Shown one piece after another: positions 43,604 through 54,687 of a stretch of 64,000 nucleotides of DNA; the stretch's first letter is position 1; every line of letters starts with the position of its first letter. The stretch comes from Colwellia sp. GTDB lineage: Bacteria; Pseudomonadota; Gammaproteobacteria; Enterobacterales; Alteromonadaceae. Position numbers and translations under genes: made by a program. Below the pieces are notes generated by a model that made no database searches, was not told the origin of the DNA, and worked only from the letters and a program-made list of their open reading frames with translations. Location of the stretch: NCBI GenBank assembly GCA_013215295.1, contig JABSOZ010000008.1, positions 62,001 through 126,000 of the forward strand, read 5' to 3'.

Positions 43604-44132
43604 TTAATTGCCTATCAAAAAGCGCCATTCCCTGCTCTATTTAAATTATACGAAATTGCATAACCTTCAGGAATCATATCATAACCAACAGAATATTTTG
43701 AATGGACCACTAAATTAAACTGATTGTTATTAAAGTCGACTACTTTTCTCCTTCATAACGGAAAAATAGTCTCCATCATTAATATTTAATACAATTTCAA
43801 AAACGATTACAGCATAATTCAATCAGTTATAATAAGAATTACTGCTAATTACTATCACCTTTTAAAATCAGTAACAGTATGATAAATAAGTATTGCTTGC
43901 ATAAAAGAGGTAAAAAAGATGTATAAATGAATTACCGGAGATTGTTTTTGTGCGATATAAATCGTAAAAAAGTGACAGAGATTAATGAAGAGAGATTCAA
44001 TCTCTAAAATGTTCAATTTAGCTGCGTAAAAAATACTAGACTTAAATAGAGTTTAATTTTATGTCGGTCAGCTAAGTTAGCAAAGAGTCATACTTATGAT
44101 AAGCAACACATAAAAAAATTCGGGAATGAATC
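43604..44132 (+). other. Intergenic region between regulator and TonB-dependent receptor
   Basis: About 530 bp of AT-rich DNA between divergent genes. No gene, tRNA or clear operator was recognised. It must hold both promoters. Confidence 0.45.
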
Positions 44133-47100
44133 ATGAATAAAAATATAATAACACTCGCTGTTCAGATCGCTATATGGGGTAGCCTGTCGGCTATAACAGG
44201 ACAGGCTTATGCTGTTCAAGACCAAGATATTGAAAGACAAACTATCAATCAAACTGAAATAGCAGAGCAGAAACGGCAAGAAGAAAAAATTGAAAAAATC
44301 ACCGTTACGGGATCTCGTCTTCGTCGTGATAGTTTCAGTGTTTCCACCCCGTTAGTCACCATAGATCGCGAAGATATTCAAAGTGCTGGTATCGGTTCAT
44401 TATCCGAGATACTACTTGAAGAAATGCCAATACTGGCTGAAGAGGACAGTAACACTAATACCCAAAGCCAAGTTCATGGTAGTGGCTTATCAACCATTGA
44501 TTTACGTAATTTAGGCTCTAGCCGAACTTTAACGCTTATTGATGGCAGACGTACCGTTTCTAATAGTTATAGCTCCAATAAAGTGAGCTTATCAACCATA
44601 CCATCTGGTATGGTGCAAAAAGTTGAAGTAATTACCGGTGGTGCTTCAGCCGCTTATGGCTCTGACGCTATCGCCGGGGTCGTGAATATCATTACCCAAC
44701 AATATAAAGAAGGTTTAGAAATATCGGCCAAAGGCAGTGAAAGCGCTGAAGGTGGGGCTAAGGAGTTTTCAGTATCACTTGATTATGGTACTGACTTTGC
44801 CGATGGTAAAGGTTACATGTACTTTAGCTCAAATTATGAAAAAGAGTATGGCTTAGGTTTTGCGGATCGTAAGCGTGCTCAGCTACAAATAGACGACGGA
44901 TACGACGAAGATTTAATGTGTAATACCATACGCACAGCAGACGGTGAAGTCTGTATGAGAGATACTACGCAGGATCAATGGCGTAGTCTCAGCGATGGTC
45001 TATTTGGCGGTGTATTCCTTGAAAAAAGTGACAATGATACTCAGTTTTGGTACGACGAAAATGGTTTAAATAATGACTGGGCCGACAACGAAGAAGTATA
45101 TGGCATCAACTCAAATCAATTTCGCCAACTAAAAACTCCCGAAGATTCAACTTCTGTTGCCTTAAAAGTCGATTATGAACTCACCGATGATCTAGAAGCG
45201 TATTTTCAAATACAATATAGTAACAATAATTCGATAAATTATAAGTCACCTGAAGATGCGAGTGAGGCATCTAACCTTCGAACCACTTATGACGCTGCAA
45301 CCGATACCTATGGCTTTATATCACTTGACTATATTCCCATTGATAACCCATACGTCCCCCAAGAGCTTATAGATGCAGACCCTTATAAAGACCGTATATA
45401 CTGGGATCGCCGTTTCAACGAAGTAGGTCAGATAACCACAGATAATACCCGTGATACTGTTCGTCTCTGGGGAGGATTACAAGGTACTGCATTTGACGGC
45501 GACTGGGAATGGGATCTATCAGTTGGCTATGGCAAATTTACCCAAAGACAAACGCGGTATAACGAACTTTATGTGCAAAAATGGCTCGATGCTGTAGTTG
45601 ATGTTGAGCAATTGGACGACGGGACTATTCAATGTTCTAGTGAAGAAGCTCGCGCCAATGGTTGTGTGCCACTTAACATGTTTGGGGAAGGTTCAATTAC
45701 CGATGAAGCGGCCAATTATATTCGTGCTAACCCAACGGTAAACACCGATATCGAACAAGTTAACGTATTAGGTTATATGGCAGGCGACTTATTTGAACTG
45801 CCAGCCGGCACTGTCGCTTCAGTATTTGGTTTTGAATATCGCAAAGACAAACAATCGGTTAGCACAAATGTACCGGAAGGTGGCATTACTTTTAATTATG
45901 TACCCAGCTTTTCTGGTGCCGTTGACGTAGCCGAAGTTTTTGCTGAAGTGTCTTTGCCGTTACTAAAAGATGTCACCGCGGTTAAAAGCTTAAATCTTGA
46001 ACTGTCCGGACGCCTTGCTGATTATAGCTCAGAAAATGTAGATTTGATCAAAAGTTATAACGTCGGATTAATTTGGCAAATCGTAGACGGCTACGGTGTT
46101 CGTGCAAACTATTCCAGAGCACAACGTGCGCCAAGTATTACTGAGTTAGGCTCACCAGCACGTGGAGATTATGATGGTTATGACGACATATGTGAGGAAC
46201 TCACTGCAACCTCTGACGATGCAGGCCATGATAGTTGTCGTTTAGACCCAATGCTTGCCGCACTATTAGCCGAAGATCCAGACTTTGAATTTGAAGATGA
46301 CAACGCGGGTTATTCACCAGCGGAAGGTAATTCAGAATTGTTTGAAGAAACTGGCGAGACATACACTTTTGGCATAACAATGGCACCTGATTTTCTTGAT
46401 GGCTTGCAGTTGGCCATTGATTATTACGATATTAAAATATCAGACGTAATATCTGAATATGAAAACGAAGATATACTTGCAGCTTGTTATGACGGAACAA
46501 TCGATTATGGAGATAACAATACCTTTTGTAATGATATAACCCGTGATGGAGAGGGCCAAATCACTCAAGTAACTCAAAGGGCTTACAACCTTAATGAAAG
46601 GCGTACTAGAGGTTATGATATTGCTGCGGAGTATCGTTATGACATGGATGAGTATGGTAGTTTGAAATTTAAACTTTCTACGACCCATGTTATCGAATGG
46701 ACTGAAACTGCCGATATTAATGGAGAGTTAACAACAACTAATCATGTTGGCGATATAGACCTTGCCAGTATTTTCAGAGATAAAGCTTCAGCATCACTAA
46801 AATGGAAAAAGGATGATTGGAGTGTTAAATGGAGCACAAGTTATAAAAGTAGTACTGTTGACGACAAAAAACGAGGGCTCGATTGGCAAGAAGCTGTCGC
46901 AGATAATGACGAACGATGTGCTGCAGCACCCGACGGTAATGATTGTATAGCAAGCCCTGAAAATCTCGCTTTTTATGAGATCGGTTCTTACATCAAACAT
47001 AACTTGTCAGTGAAATACAGCATGGAACTCGCTGGGGACACTGAGATCGACTTCCGTGTAGGTATCAAAAATATCTTTGATAATAACGGCGCAATCAACG

Positions 47101-47180
47101 CAGGTAGCAGTCATTATTACAGCACCTACGGCGGTGGTGTGGGTCGTCGTTATACCGCAGGTATATCAGTTAAATTCTAG
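44133..47180 (+). CDS. TonB-dependent outer membrane receptor
   Basis: A 1015-residue receptor. Signal peptide cleaved near GQAYA; a Gln/Glu-rich linker; then a plug domain (about 55-190) with a TonB-box-like ITVTGSR, SRTLTLIDGRRTV and GGASAAYGSDAIAGVVN; then the 22-strand beta barrel ending in YTAGISVKF, with the final Phe for BAM recognition. This class imports large substrates such as peptides or oligosaccharides rather than siderophores alone. Divergent from a winged-helix regulator and followed by a phosphatase and L-serine dehydratase, so a peptide or phosphopeptide substrate is inferred. Confidence 0.93.
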   Translation: MNKNIITLAVQIAIWGSLSAITGQAYAVQDQDIERQTINQTEIAEQKRQEEKIEKITVTGSRLRRDSFSVSTPLVTIDREDIQSAGIGSLSEILLEEMPILAEEDSNTNTQSQVHGSGLSTIDLRNLGSSRTLTLIDGRRTVSNSYSSNKVSLSTIPSGMVQKVEVITGGASAAYGSDAIAGVVNIITQQYKEGLEISAKGSESAEGGAKEFSVSLDYGTDFADGKGYMYFSSNYEKEYGLGFADRKRAQLQIDDGYDEDLMCNTIRTADGEVCMRDTTQDQWRSLSDGLFGGVFLEKSDNDTQFWYDENGLNNDWADNEEVYGINSNQFRQLKTPEDSTSVALKVDYELTDDLEAYFQIQYSNNNSINYKSPEDASEASNLRTTYDAATDTYGFISLDYIPIDNPYVPQELIDADPYKDRIYWDRRFNEVGQITTDNTRDTVRLWGGLQGTAFDGDWEWDLSVGYGKFTQRQTRYNELYVQKWLDAVVDVEQLDDGTIQCSSEEARANGCVPLNMFGEGSITDEAANYIRANPTVNTDIEQVNVLGYMAGDLFELPAGTVASVFGFEYRKDKQSVSTNVPEGGITFNYVPSFSGAVDVAEVFAEVSLPLLKDVTAVKSLNLELSGRLADYSSENVDLIKSYNVGLIWQIVDGYGVRANYSRAQRAPSITELGSPARGDYDGYDDICEELTATSDDAGHDSCRLDPMLAALLAEDPDFEFEDDNAGYSPAEGNSELFEETGETYTFGITMAPDFLDGLQLAIDYYDIKISDVISEYENEDILAACYDGTIDYGDNNTFCNDITRDGEGQITQVTQRAYNLNERRTRGYDIAAEYRYDMDEYGSLKFKLSTTHVIEWTETADINGELTTTNHVGDIDLASIFRDKASASLKWKKDDWSVKWSTSYKSSTVDDKKRGLDWQEAVADNDERCAAAPDGNDCIASPENLAFYEIGSYIKHNLSVKYSMELAGDTEIDFRVGIKNIFDNNGAINAGSSHYYSTYGGGVGRRYTAGISVKF

Positions 47181-47191
47181 TTTGGTCTTTG

Positions 47192-47209
47192 GCTCACATG
47201 GATGTGAGC
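47192..47209 (+). terminator. Hairpin after the TonB receptor gene
   Basis: GCTCACAT and ATGTGAGC form a perfect 8-bp stem with a 2-nt gap, 12 bp after the stop codon. There is no T-run, so it may shield or attenuate the transcript and not end it. Confidence 0.4.
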
Positions 47210-47279
47210 ATTCATAAAAAATCTAATAATAGTTGATAAAGACGTGAGTTTTATTCAACCCTCAAATGAACTCAATATT

Positions 47280-48449
47280 ATGACAATAAATAAAAAACTC
47301 CTTATATTACTATTGATTACTTCAATAGTAATAATACTCTCCGCCTTCAATGTATTTAATATTAATGTCACCAAAACTCAAATTTCATCAAAAAATAGTA
47401 TTCAAAACGAAGTGTCGGCTGCTTTTATAGAGAATGATGGCCCATATCTATTTGTTAATAAAAATGAATTAACGGCAACGGGTTACTGGGTATGTAAAGG
47501 TGAAGTGAAAAAAGATATTTTTCCACTGAAAAGCTTTCCGAAAACCCTAAATTACTGTGGTTTATCTGCTGAGATTGTTTCAGCCGATGTTAAAGAAAAT
47601 AACACAATTGAATACTCAGGCGATTTTAAAATTGCCGCAGTGAGTGATTTTCATGGTCAATATAGCTTAATGAAATCATTATTACAGAATAACAAAATAA
47701 TCGACCAACAAGGAAACTGGTCTTTTGCTGACGGCCATTTTGTTATCACGGGTGATGTTTTTGATCGGGGAGACAAAGTCACTGAGATATTATGGTTCTT
47801 GTATAAATTAGAACACCAAGCTTTACAAGCAGGAGGTCAGTTACATTTATTATTGGGTAATCACGAAGTGATGATACTTAATGGTGATTTACGTTATCTA
47901 AACCCGAAATACACAGAAGTGGCTAAAAGGTTAAATATGCCTTTTGAACAGTTATTCTCAAAAAACAGCATTCTAGGTAACTGGCTACGCAGTAAGCCCG
48001 TATTAGTTAAACTGAATAATAATTTATTTGCTCATGGTGGTTTTCATCCTAGCCTTGCAAAAGACAATCATAGCCTTGAAGCAGTAAACAGCACTTTTAA
48101 AGCTAACTTAATTAAAGCTGAATTAGATAGCCCCCGTAAAGGTTGGGGCAAATTCTTACATAAAAGTAATGGCCCTATTTGGTATCGAGGATATTTTAAA
48201 GCGGGGGACGAAGGTGCTAGCTCCGAAGAAATTGATTTATTGTTAAAACACTTTGACATTAACCATATAATCGTTGGTCATACCTCACAAAAACAAATTG
48301 AAACCCGTTATCAAGGTCGCGTAATTGCTATAGATTCAAGCATAAAAAAAGGCGAATATGGTGAGATACTCTTTATCGAAAGTGCCAAAAACAAAGACGA
48401 TGTGATGTGGAGAGGCTCTTTAGACGGTAAAAAATTGAGTTTGAATTAA
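47280..48449 (+). CDS. PPP-family-like metallophosphatase, membrane-anchored
   Basis: About 389 residues: an N-terminal signal anchor (ITSIVIILSAFNVF), about 100 residues of unassigned sequence, then a calcineurin-like phosphoesterase. Motifs are of the PPP type: SDFHGQYS, GDVFDRGDK, GNHEVM, HGGFHPSL and GHTSQK, as in the bacterial Shewanella-like protein phosphatases. Family members dephosphorylate phosphoproteins, including phosphotyrosine. The periplasmic side is likely for this one. The start is uncertain: ATG 47280 is used, but GTG 47244 is also open, and neither has a clear ribosome site. It lies between the TonB receptor and sdaA. Confidence 0.8.
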   Translation: MTINKKLLILLLITSIVIILSAFNVFNINVTKTQISSKNSIQNEVSAAFIENDGPYLFVNKNELTATGYWVCKGEVKKDIFPLKSFPKTLNYCGLSAEIVSADVKENNTIEYSGDFKIAAVSDFHGQYSLMKSLLQNNKIIDQQGNWSFADGHFVITGDVFDRGDKVTEILWFLYKLEHQALQAGGQLHLLLGNHEVMILNGDLRYLNPKYTEVAKRLNMPFEQLFSKNSILGNWLRSKPVLVKLNNNLFAHGGFHPSLAKDNHSLEAVNSTFKANLIKAELDSPRKGWGKFLHKSNGPIWYRGYFKAGDEGASSEEIDLLLKHFDINHIIVGHTSQKQIETRYQGRVIAIDSSIKKGEYGEILFIESAKNKDDVMWRGSLDGKKLSLN

Positions 48450-48618
48450 ACGTTATATCTACCTCAAAAAATAAACTCATCAAAAGATGAGCTTAAAGCA
48501 ATATTACCCTACAAAACTATCCAATCGCCATCCGTGTTAAATATTAAATAATACGGGGTCTTTAGTGCAGATACGTTTTACAAAAAAGGTTATTAAAAAC
48601 TAAGAGAGACTCATTAAA

Positions 48619-49980
48619 ATGGTACACAGTATTTTCGATTTATTTAAAATTGGCATCGGCCCTTCTAGCTCACATACTGTTGGACCTATGGTCGCAGGAA
48701 ATCGCTTTGTTGCAAGTTTAAAACAGCTAGACCAGATAACGCACACCACAAGAGTTCGTATCGATTTATACGGTTCTTTGGCGTTAACAGGCAGAGGTCA
48801 CGCCACTGATACGGCTTGCATCTTAGGTTTAATGGCACAAACACCTAGCGAGGTCGATCCTGACAATATCCAGCTTTATATTGACCGGGTAAAAAGCAAT
48901 AACGAACTCATCTTAGCAGGCGAACACTGCATCAACTTTGATATAAGTGATGACTTATGTTTCAACTTTACAGAATCATTAAAGCAACACCCCAATGGTA
49001 TGAAAATTTGTGCTTATGATAAACAAAATAATGTTCTGCTTAGTCGTCGTTATTTCTCTATCGGTGGTGGTTTTGTGGTGGCGGAGTCTGAATTTAATCA
49101 ACAGGCAAATGAACAAGTTAGTCTGCCTTACTTTTATAACTCTGCACGAGAATTACTTGCTATTTGTCAAAAGGAAAACAAGTCTATTGCTGAAGTTATG
49201 TTAGCCAACGAAAAACATTTGGGCGAAGATAAAATCAATAGCAGAATATTAAAGATATGGCGAGTGATGGATGCCTGTATTAAACGCGGCATAAAAACAC
49301 CTGGGGTGTTACCTGGCAGTTTAAAATTAAAACGCCGGGCTTATCAAATGCACCAAAAGTTAATCGATAATAATAGCACTGACAGTATCGATTCCTTGGA
49401 TTGGTTAAACCTATTCGCCATGGCCACTAATGAAGAAAATGCTGCGGGAGGGCGTGTAGTTACTGCACCAACTAATGGGGCGGCTGGAGTCATTCCTGCC
49501 GTTCTTGCATGGTATTTGAAGTTCCACAGTAAAGATGATGAAAAAGCAATTATCGAGTTTTTGGCCACTTCAGCGGCCATTGGCTTATTATATCATCGCA
49601 ATGCTTCTATTTCTGCCGCAGAAGTGGGTTGTCAGGGTGAAATTGGCGTCGCGTGTTCAATGGCAGCTGCAGGTTTAGCCGCTGTAATGGGAGGTACACC
49701 AATGCAAGTAGAAAATGCCGCCGAGATTGGTATGGAACATAACCTAGGTTTAACCTGCGATCCTATCGATGGCTTAGTGCAAGTACCCTGTATTGAACGT
49801 AACACTATGGGTGCCGTCAAGGCAATCAACGCGAGTAAACTAGCGCTGCAAAATGATGGCCGTCATCTTGTACATTTAGACGATGTTATCGCCACTATGC
49901 ATCAAACAGGTTTAGATATGATGAGTAAGTATAAGGAAACTTCATTAGGTGGTTTAGCCATTAATGTCGTGGCCTGTTAA
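48619..49980 (+). CDS. sdaA: L-serine dehydratase (L-serine ammonia-lyase), Fe-S type
   Basis: A 453-residue single-chain L-serine dehydratase, which converts L-serine to pyruvate and ammonia using an oxygen-sensitive 4Fe-4S cluster. The beta-type N-terminal domain begins with FDLFKIGIGPSSSHTVGPM; the catalytic alpha domain carries APTNGAAGVIPAVL and the cluster Cys in GCQGEIGVACSMAAAG and LTCDPIDGLVQVPC. Length is as for E. coli SdaA. It allows serine to be used for carbon and energy. Position downstream of the TonB receptor and phosphatase suggests use of imported serine. AAGAGAG lies upstream of the ATG. Confidence 0.93.
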   Translation: MVHSIFDLFKIGIGPSSSHTVGPMVAGNRFVASLKQLDQITHTTRVRIDLYGSLALTGRGHATDTACILGLMAQTPSEVDPDNIQLYIDRVKSNNELILAGEHCINFDISDDLCFNFTESLKQHPNGMKICAYDKQNNVLLSRRYFSIGGGFVVAESEFNQQANEQVSLPYFYNSARELLAICQKENKSIAEVMLANEKHLGEDKINSRILKIWRVMDACIKRGIKTPGVLPGSLKLKRRAYQMHQKLIDNNSTDSIDSLDWLNLFAMATNEENAAGGRVVTAPTNGAAGVIPAVLAWYLKFHSKDDEKAIIEFLATSAAIGLLYHRNASISAAEVGCQGEIGVACSMAAAGLAAVMGGTPMQVENAAEIGMEHNLGLTCDPIDGLVQVPCIERNTMGAVKAINASKLALQNDGRHLVHLDDVIATMHQTGLDMMSKYKETSLGGLAINVVAC

Positions 49981-50036
49981 ATTTAAATTAGGCCTATTTG
50001 ATAAAAACTTAACGCATGACAGTTAAAATCAAAAAT

Positions 50037-50066
50037 CTATGGCACATCTGCCCCAAAGTGCCATAG
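50037..50066 (-). terminator. Possible terminator hairpin
   Basis: A 9-bp stem (CTATGGCAC / GTGCCATAG) with a 12-nt loop; read on the minus strand it is followed by ATTTTTGATTTT. It is about 300 bp from the yceH stop, so the assignment is weak. Confidence 0.35.
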
Positions 50067-50269
50067 GAAACTATCTAGCTACCCTCATGATACGGTGTAA
50101 AAGTTAACTTTAACCACTCGTTTAAAAGTATTACTTATGGTCTCTCTATATTGATAAGGTAATTAGCTAAGAATTAAATTATTGATAAGTTACCTTAGTA
50201 CTAAGAATAATGAGTACGCTATTACATTAAGGATATATAGTAGCGTACTGCCTGACTGTTTTTTTAATC

Positions 50270-50291
50270 AGGAAAGTATCAATACTTTCCT
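50270..50291. repeat. Perfect 10-bp inverted repeat
   Basis: AGGAAAGTAT, 2 nt, ATACTTTCCT. No T-run follows on either strand. It could be an operator or an RNA hairpin; no function can be assigned. Confidence 0.4.
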
Positions 50292-50369
50292 ACAAACTTA
50301 AGCTCTTAAAATTTAAAAGCCACAATAGTAAATTTTATTCACTGGATCTGACCACGCATTAAATCAATA

Positions 50370-51035
50370 TTATCTGTCAACTAATAGGTCACTTAAACAG
50401 GATACCTGTTCGCTCAATTCAGCCACTTGCTTCTCTAACTCTGATACTCTCTCAACTAATTGAGGCTGAGTTTCAGATAAAACATCGTTAGCTTGAATAG
50501 TGTGAGAATCAGTTAAGTTAAACTCACTGGCATCTGAAAGCAAATGAATGTAACGAGAATCGCGCTTACCGGGTTCTCGTGCTAGTTTTTTGACTAATGT
50601 TTTGCCGTTTAAATCTTTCAATTGGTTCAAAGCCACTTCGACTTCACTCACATCGTTAAAGTCAGCCAAGCGATTGGTTCGCGTTCTTAATTCTCCTGGG
50701 GTTTGAGGCCCTCTTAAAAATAACACGCAAATAATAGCTTTTTGCTGTGATGTAAATTTTAAATTGCCAAATTCAGTATCACAAAACCGATGGAAATACT
50801 TATTCACCCTTACAGAAGCTTTACGGTCAACCATTAATTGATTCATTTCTACCAGTTCATCTATTAAGTTTTGTACATCACTTTCAGAAAAACAGGTTAC
50901 GGGTTCACGGTTACTTTTTTGATTACAGCCTATGGTTATAGCATTTAAAGAGAGTGGATATTGCTCAGGCGTTGTAGTTTCTTTTTCAAGCATTACGCCA
51001 ATAATGCGGCATTGGTCGGCAGATAGTGTGATCAT
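50370..51035 (-). CDS. yceH: YceH family protein (UPF0502/DUF480)
   Basis: A 221-residue YceH. The conserved N-terminus (RIIGVMLEKETTTPEQYPLS and CNQKSNREPV) matches E. coli YceH closely. Structures of the family show two winged-helix domains, here about 1-90 and 95-170, followed by a C-terminal coiled coil (VERVSELEKQVAELSEQV). Its function is unresolved; a DNA-binding role is inferred from the fold. Confidence 0.9.
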   Translation of the reverse strand: MITLSADQCRIIGVMLEKETTTPEQYPLSLNAITIGCNQKSNREPVTCFSESDVQNLIDELVEMNQLMVDRKASVRVNKYFHRFCDTEFGNLKFTSQQKAIICVLFLRGPQTPGELRTRTNRLADFNDVSEVEVALNQLKDLNGKTLVKKLAREPGKRDSRYIHLLSDASEFNLTDSHTIQANDVLSETQPQLVERVSELEKQVAELSEQVSCLSDLLVDR

Positions 51036-51122
51036 TTCAAAGCTTCCTTGTATAATTTTCTAGTGATGTTATACCAAGCAAACTCTATATTTACTATATT
51101 AAGAGGATAATTACTCATAAAA

Positions 51123-51144
51123 AAGCCATAGATTACTATGGCTT
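51123..51144 (-). terminator. Terminator after yicC
   Basis: AAGCCATAG / CTATGGCTT stem with a 4-nt loop. On the minus strand it is followed by TTTTTT, just after the yicC stop. Confidence 0.85.
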
Positions 51145-51169
51145 GGAAATAAAAATATTCACTTAAATC

Positions 51170-52033
51170 TTATTCTATATTCGCGATCTGCTCACGCATT
51201 TGCTCGATGAGTACTTTAAGTTCTACTGCTGCTTTAGTAATGTCGGCATTAATTGATTTAGACCCTAAAGTGTTAGCCTCACGGTTAAATTCTTGCATCA
51301 TAAAGTCTAAACGTCGCCCTTGAGCACCGCCTTTTTTTAGGATACTTTTTGTTTCTTTTACATGGCTAAATAAGCGGTCAATTTCTTCATCAACATCCAT
51401 TTTTTGCGCAAGTAATACAAGCTCTTGCTCAACTCTACTTGAATCAAGTTCAATTTTTGCATCGGTAAATTTATCTGTAATTCGCTTACGTTGCCAAGCA
51501 ATGACTTCTGGCATAAGAACTTTTACTTTTTCAGACTGTTCAATGATACCCTCAAGACGTTGTTCAATTAGCACTTTTAAGTTTTCTCCCTCACTTGCGC
51601 GAGCTTCGATAAAGTCTTCTAGCGCTTGCTCAAATCCAACTAATATTTCTTTTTGGATAGTGGTCATGTCAGCTTCTTCAGCTTCCATAACGCCTGGCCA
51701 ACGCATTATTTCTAATGGATTTACTTGGCTGTTCAGTGTTTGTTCGTTGATCCAATTTGCGTGTTGGAGAAGCTGTTCAGCTAAGCCTTTATTAAGTGAT
51801 AGGTTACTTTTTTCTGCTGCATTAGCATTGAAACGTAGACTACATTCTACTTTTCCACGGTTTAACTGTTTGCGAAAGCGTTCGCGTAGCACCGGCTCGA
51901 TACTACGAAATTGTTCTGGTAAACGAAAGTAAGTTTCTAAAAATCGTTGATTTACAGAACGAATTTCCCAAACTGCATTACCCCAATCACCTTTTACTTC
52001 AAAGCGTGAAAAAGCCGTCATACTATGGATCAT
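51170..52033 (-). CDS. yicC: YicC family endoribonuclease-like protein
   Basis: A 287-residue YicC. It starts with MIHSMTAFSR, the family signature, and has EIRSVNQRFLETYFRLP and the C-terminal RRLDFMMQEFNREANTLGSK. YicC proteins are endoribonucleases that affect small-RNA stability in E. coli. In E. coli yicC adjoins rph; here the two are 26 kb apart. Length and motifs are complete. Confidence 0.93.
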   Translation of the reverse strand: MIHSMTAFSRFEVKGDWGNAVWEIRSVNQRFLETYFRLPEQFRSIEPVLRERFRKQLNRGKVECSLRFNANAAEKSNLSLNKGLAEQLLQHANWINEQTLNSQVNPLEIMRWPGVMEAEEADMTTIQKEILVGFEQALEDFIEARASEGENLKVLIEQRLEGIIEQSEKVKVLMPEVIAWQRKRITDKFTDAKIELDSSRVEQELVLLAQKMDVDEEIDRLFSHVKETKSILKKGGAQGRRLDFMMQEFNREANTLGSKSINADITKAAVELKVLIEQMREQIANIE

Positions 52034-52199
52034 ATTATTGTCCGTTTACTGAGTGTTATGAATTAAGATGATTATGCCAAACGCGTAATCAGGTAGCTAC
52101 ATTATTTTTGATGGTGATAAAGAAAGCAGGCTAATTTATATTATTTTAACCAGATGTTGCTGTTTACTCTCAAACTTGAACTCAATATTGCAAATGAAA

Positions 52200-52958
52200 T
52201 TAATATAACTTCCATTTTTCTTTAATTTTTTCAAGCTGACCGTTGGTCAATAATTCTTGAAATGCAGCTTGGTATTTTTTTACTAAAGCAGGTGACGAGT
52301 TCAAACTAAAAGCGATACTGAGTGTGTTATTTAAAGCAGAAACTTCGTTTAACCTTTGCAACTCGTTGAAGTCATAGCCGAGACTTTTGGCTCTGGTTTC
52401 TATGGTGATTTGTGTGGCGAGTATCAGGTCAACTCTATCAATAAACAACATGTTCATATTTAGTCGTTCGTTTGCTAATTGGTATATATTTGAAAATTGT
52501 TGATCGATTAAATATTGTGCTGAATTTGAGCTTCTTGAGACGGCTATTTTAAAGTTTTTTAATGCTGAAACTTCATAGTCGTTTTTAGCGTAATGTTTTT
52601 TTAATCCCCAAAAATATAAACGCTCTTCTTTAATATCGCCTATCCAATGAAACTTTTTATCTCTCGCTTTAGTATGAGCAATAGAATAAATTAAAATATT
52701 TGGTTTATGAAGGGCAATTTCGTATGCTCTGGCCCAAGGCATTACATGAATCTCAGGACGATCTTGAGTTATTTGAAATAAAGCGTGCACAACTTCCGTA
52801 GAAAAACCACCTAGACTACCATCAGAGTTTTCAATTTGATAAGGCTCTAAAAGCTCGGTAACAACTTTGATCTCTTTAGATTGAGCAGAGAAAGATATCC
52901 ATAAAAGAAAAACACTTACTGTAAAAGTGGCTAAGTAGCTTTTATATATCTGGCTCAT
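52200..52958 (-). CDS. Periplasmic solute-binding-like protein (SBP_bac_3)
   Basis: A 252-residue exported protein (signal near ISFSAQS) of the family 3 solute-binding fold: VVTELLEPYQIENSDGSLGGFSTEVV at the N-terminus and TNGQLEKIKEKWKLY at the C-terminus are typical. Many such stand-alone proteins in Alteromonadales have no transporter genes beside them, as here, so they may sense or store the ligand. The ligand is unknown; members often bind amino acids. Confidence 0.82.
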   Translation of the reverse strand: MSQIYKSYLATFTVSVFLLWISFSAQSKEIKVVTELLEPYQIENSDGSLGGFSTEVVHALFQITQDRPEIHVMPWARAYEIALHKPNILIYSIAHTKARDKKFHWIGDIKEERLYFWGLKKHYAKNDYEVSALKNFKIAVSRSSNSAQYLIDQQFSNIYQLANERLNMNMLFIDRVDLILATQITIETRAKSLGYDFNELQRLNEVSALNNTLSIAFSLNSSPALVKKYQAAFQELLTNGQLEKIKEKWKLY

Positions 52959-53198
52959 ATGTGACTTTTTAGCATGAATAACTTATGCATTAACAATATT
53001 CCATTTTTGTTGTTTATGTAAAATATCAGATAATTGAATTTTTTTGAAGTGTTCGTTGAAACACAATAGTTAACAGGGTATCAGAAGGAAATTATTAATC
53101 CTTTATCAATGTTGTTCAATGTATGATTTATTTTATGTTTAAATAATCCAGCTCACTTTATCATAATTAGTGAATGCATTGTTTAATGGTGGGGATCA

Positions 53199-53222
53199 AA
53201 AAAGCAGCCGAAGCTGCTTTTT
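53199..53222 (-). terminator. Terminator of the gltBD operon, UUCG loop
   Basis: On the minus strand the stem AAAAAGCAGC/GCTGCTTTTT is closed by a stable UUCG tetraloop and followed by a T-run, 21 bp after the gltD stop. Confidence 0.92.
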
Positions 53223-53242
53223 ATAGGAAATTGCTTGGTACG

Positions 53243-54670
<1,428 letters not shown>

Positions 54671-54687
54671 TTAATTCGCATTCACGA

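Larger units (their letters stand above)
49981..50369. other. Intergenic region after sdaA, with two inverted repeats
   Basis: About 390 bp between convergent sdaA and yceH; no gene was found. It contains two strong inverted repeats: CTATGGCAC / GTGCCATAG at 50037-50066 and AGGAAAGTAT / ATACTTTCCT at 50270-50291. The first has a T-rich tract on the minus-strand side and may stop yceH transcripts. Confidence 0.5.

Noticed and set aside
51501-51932. 143-residue plus-strand frame
   Set aside because: Antisense to yicC, whose protein is fully conserved; no ribosome site.
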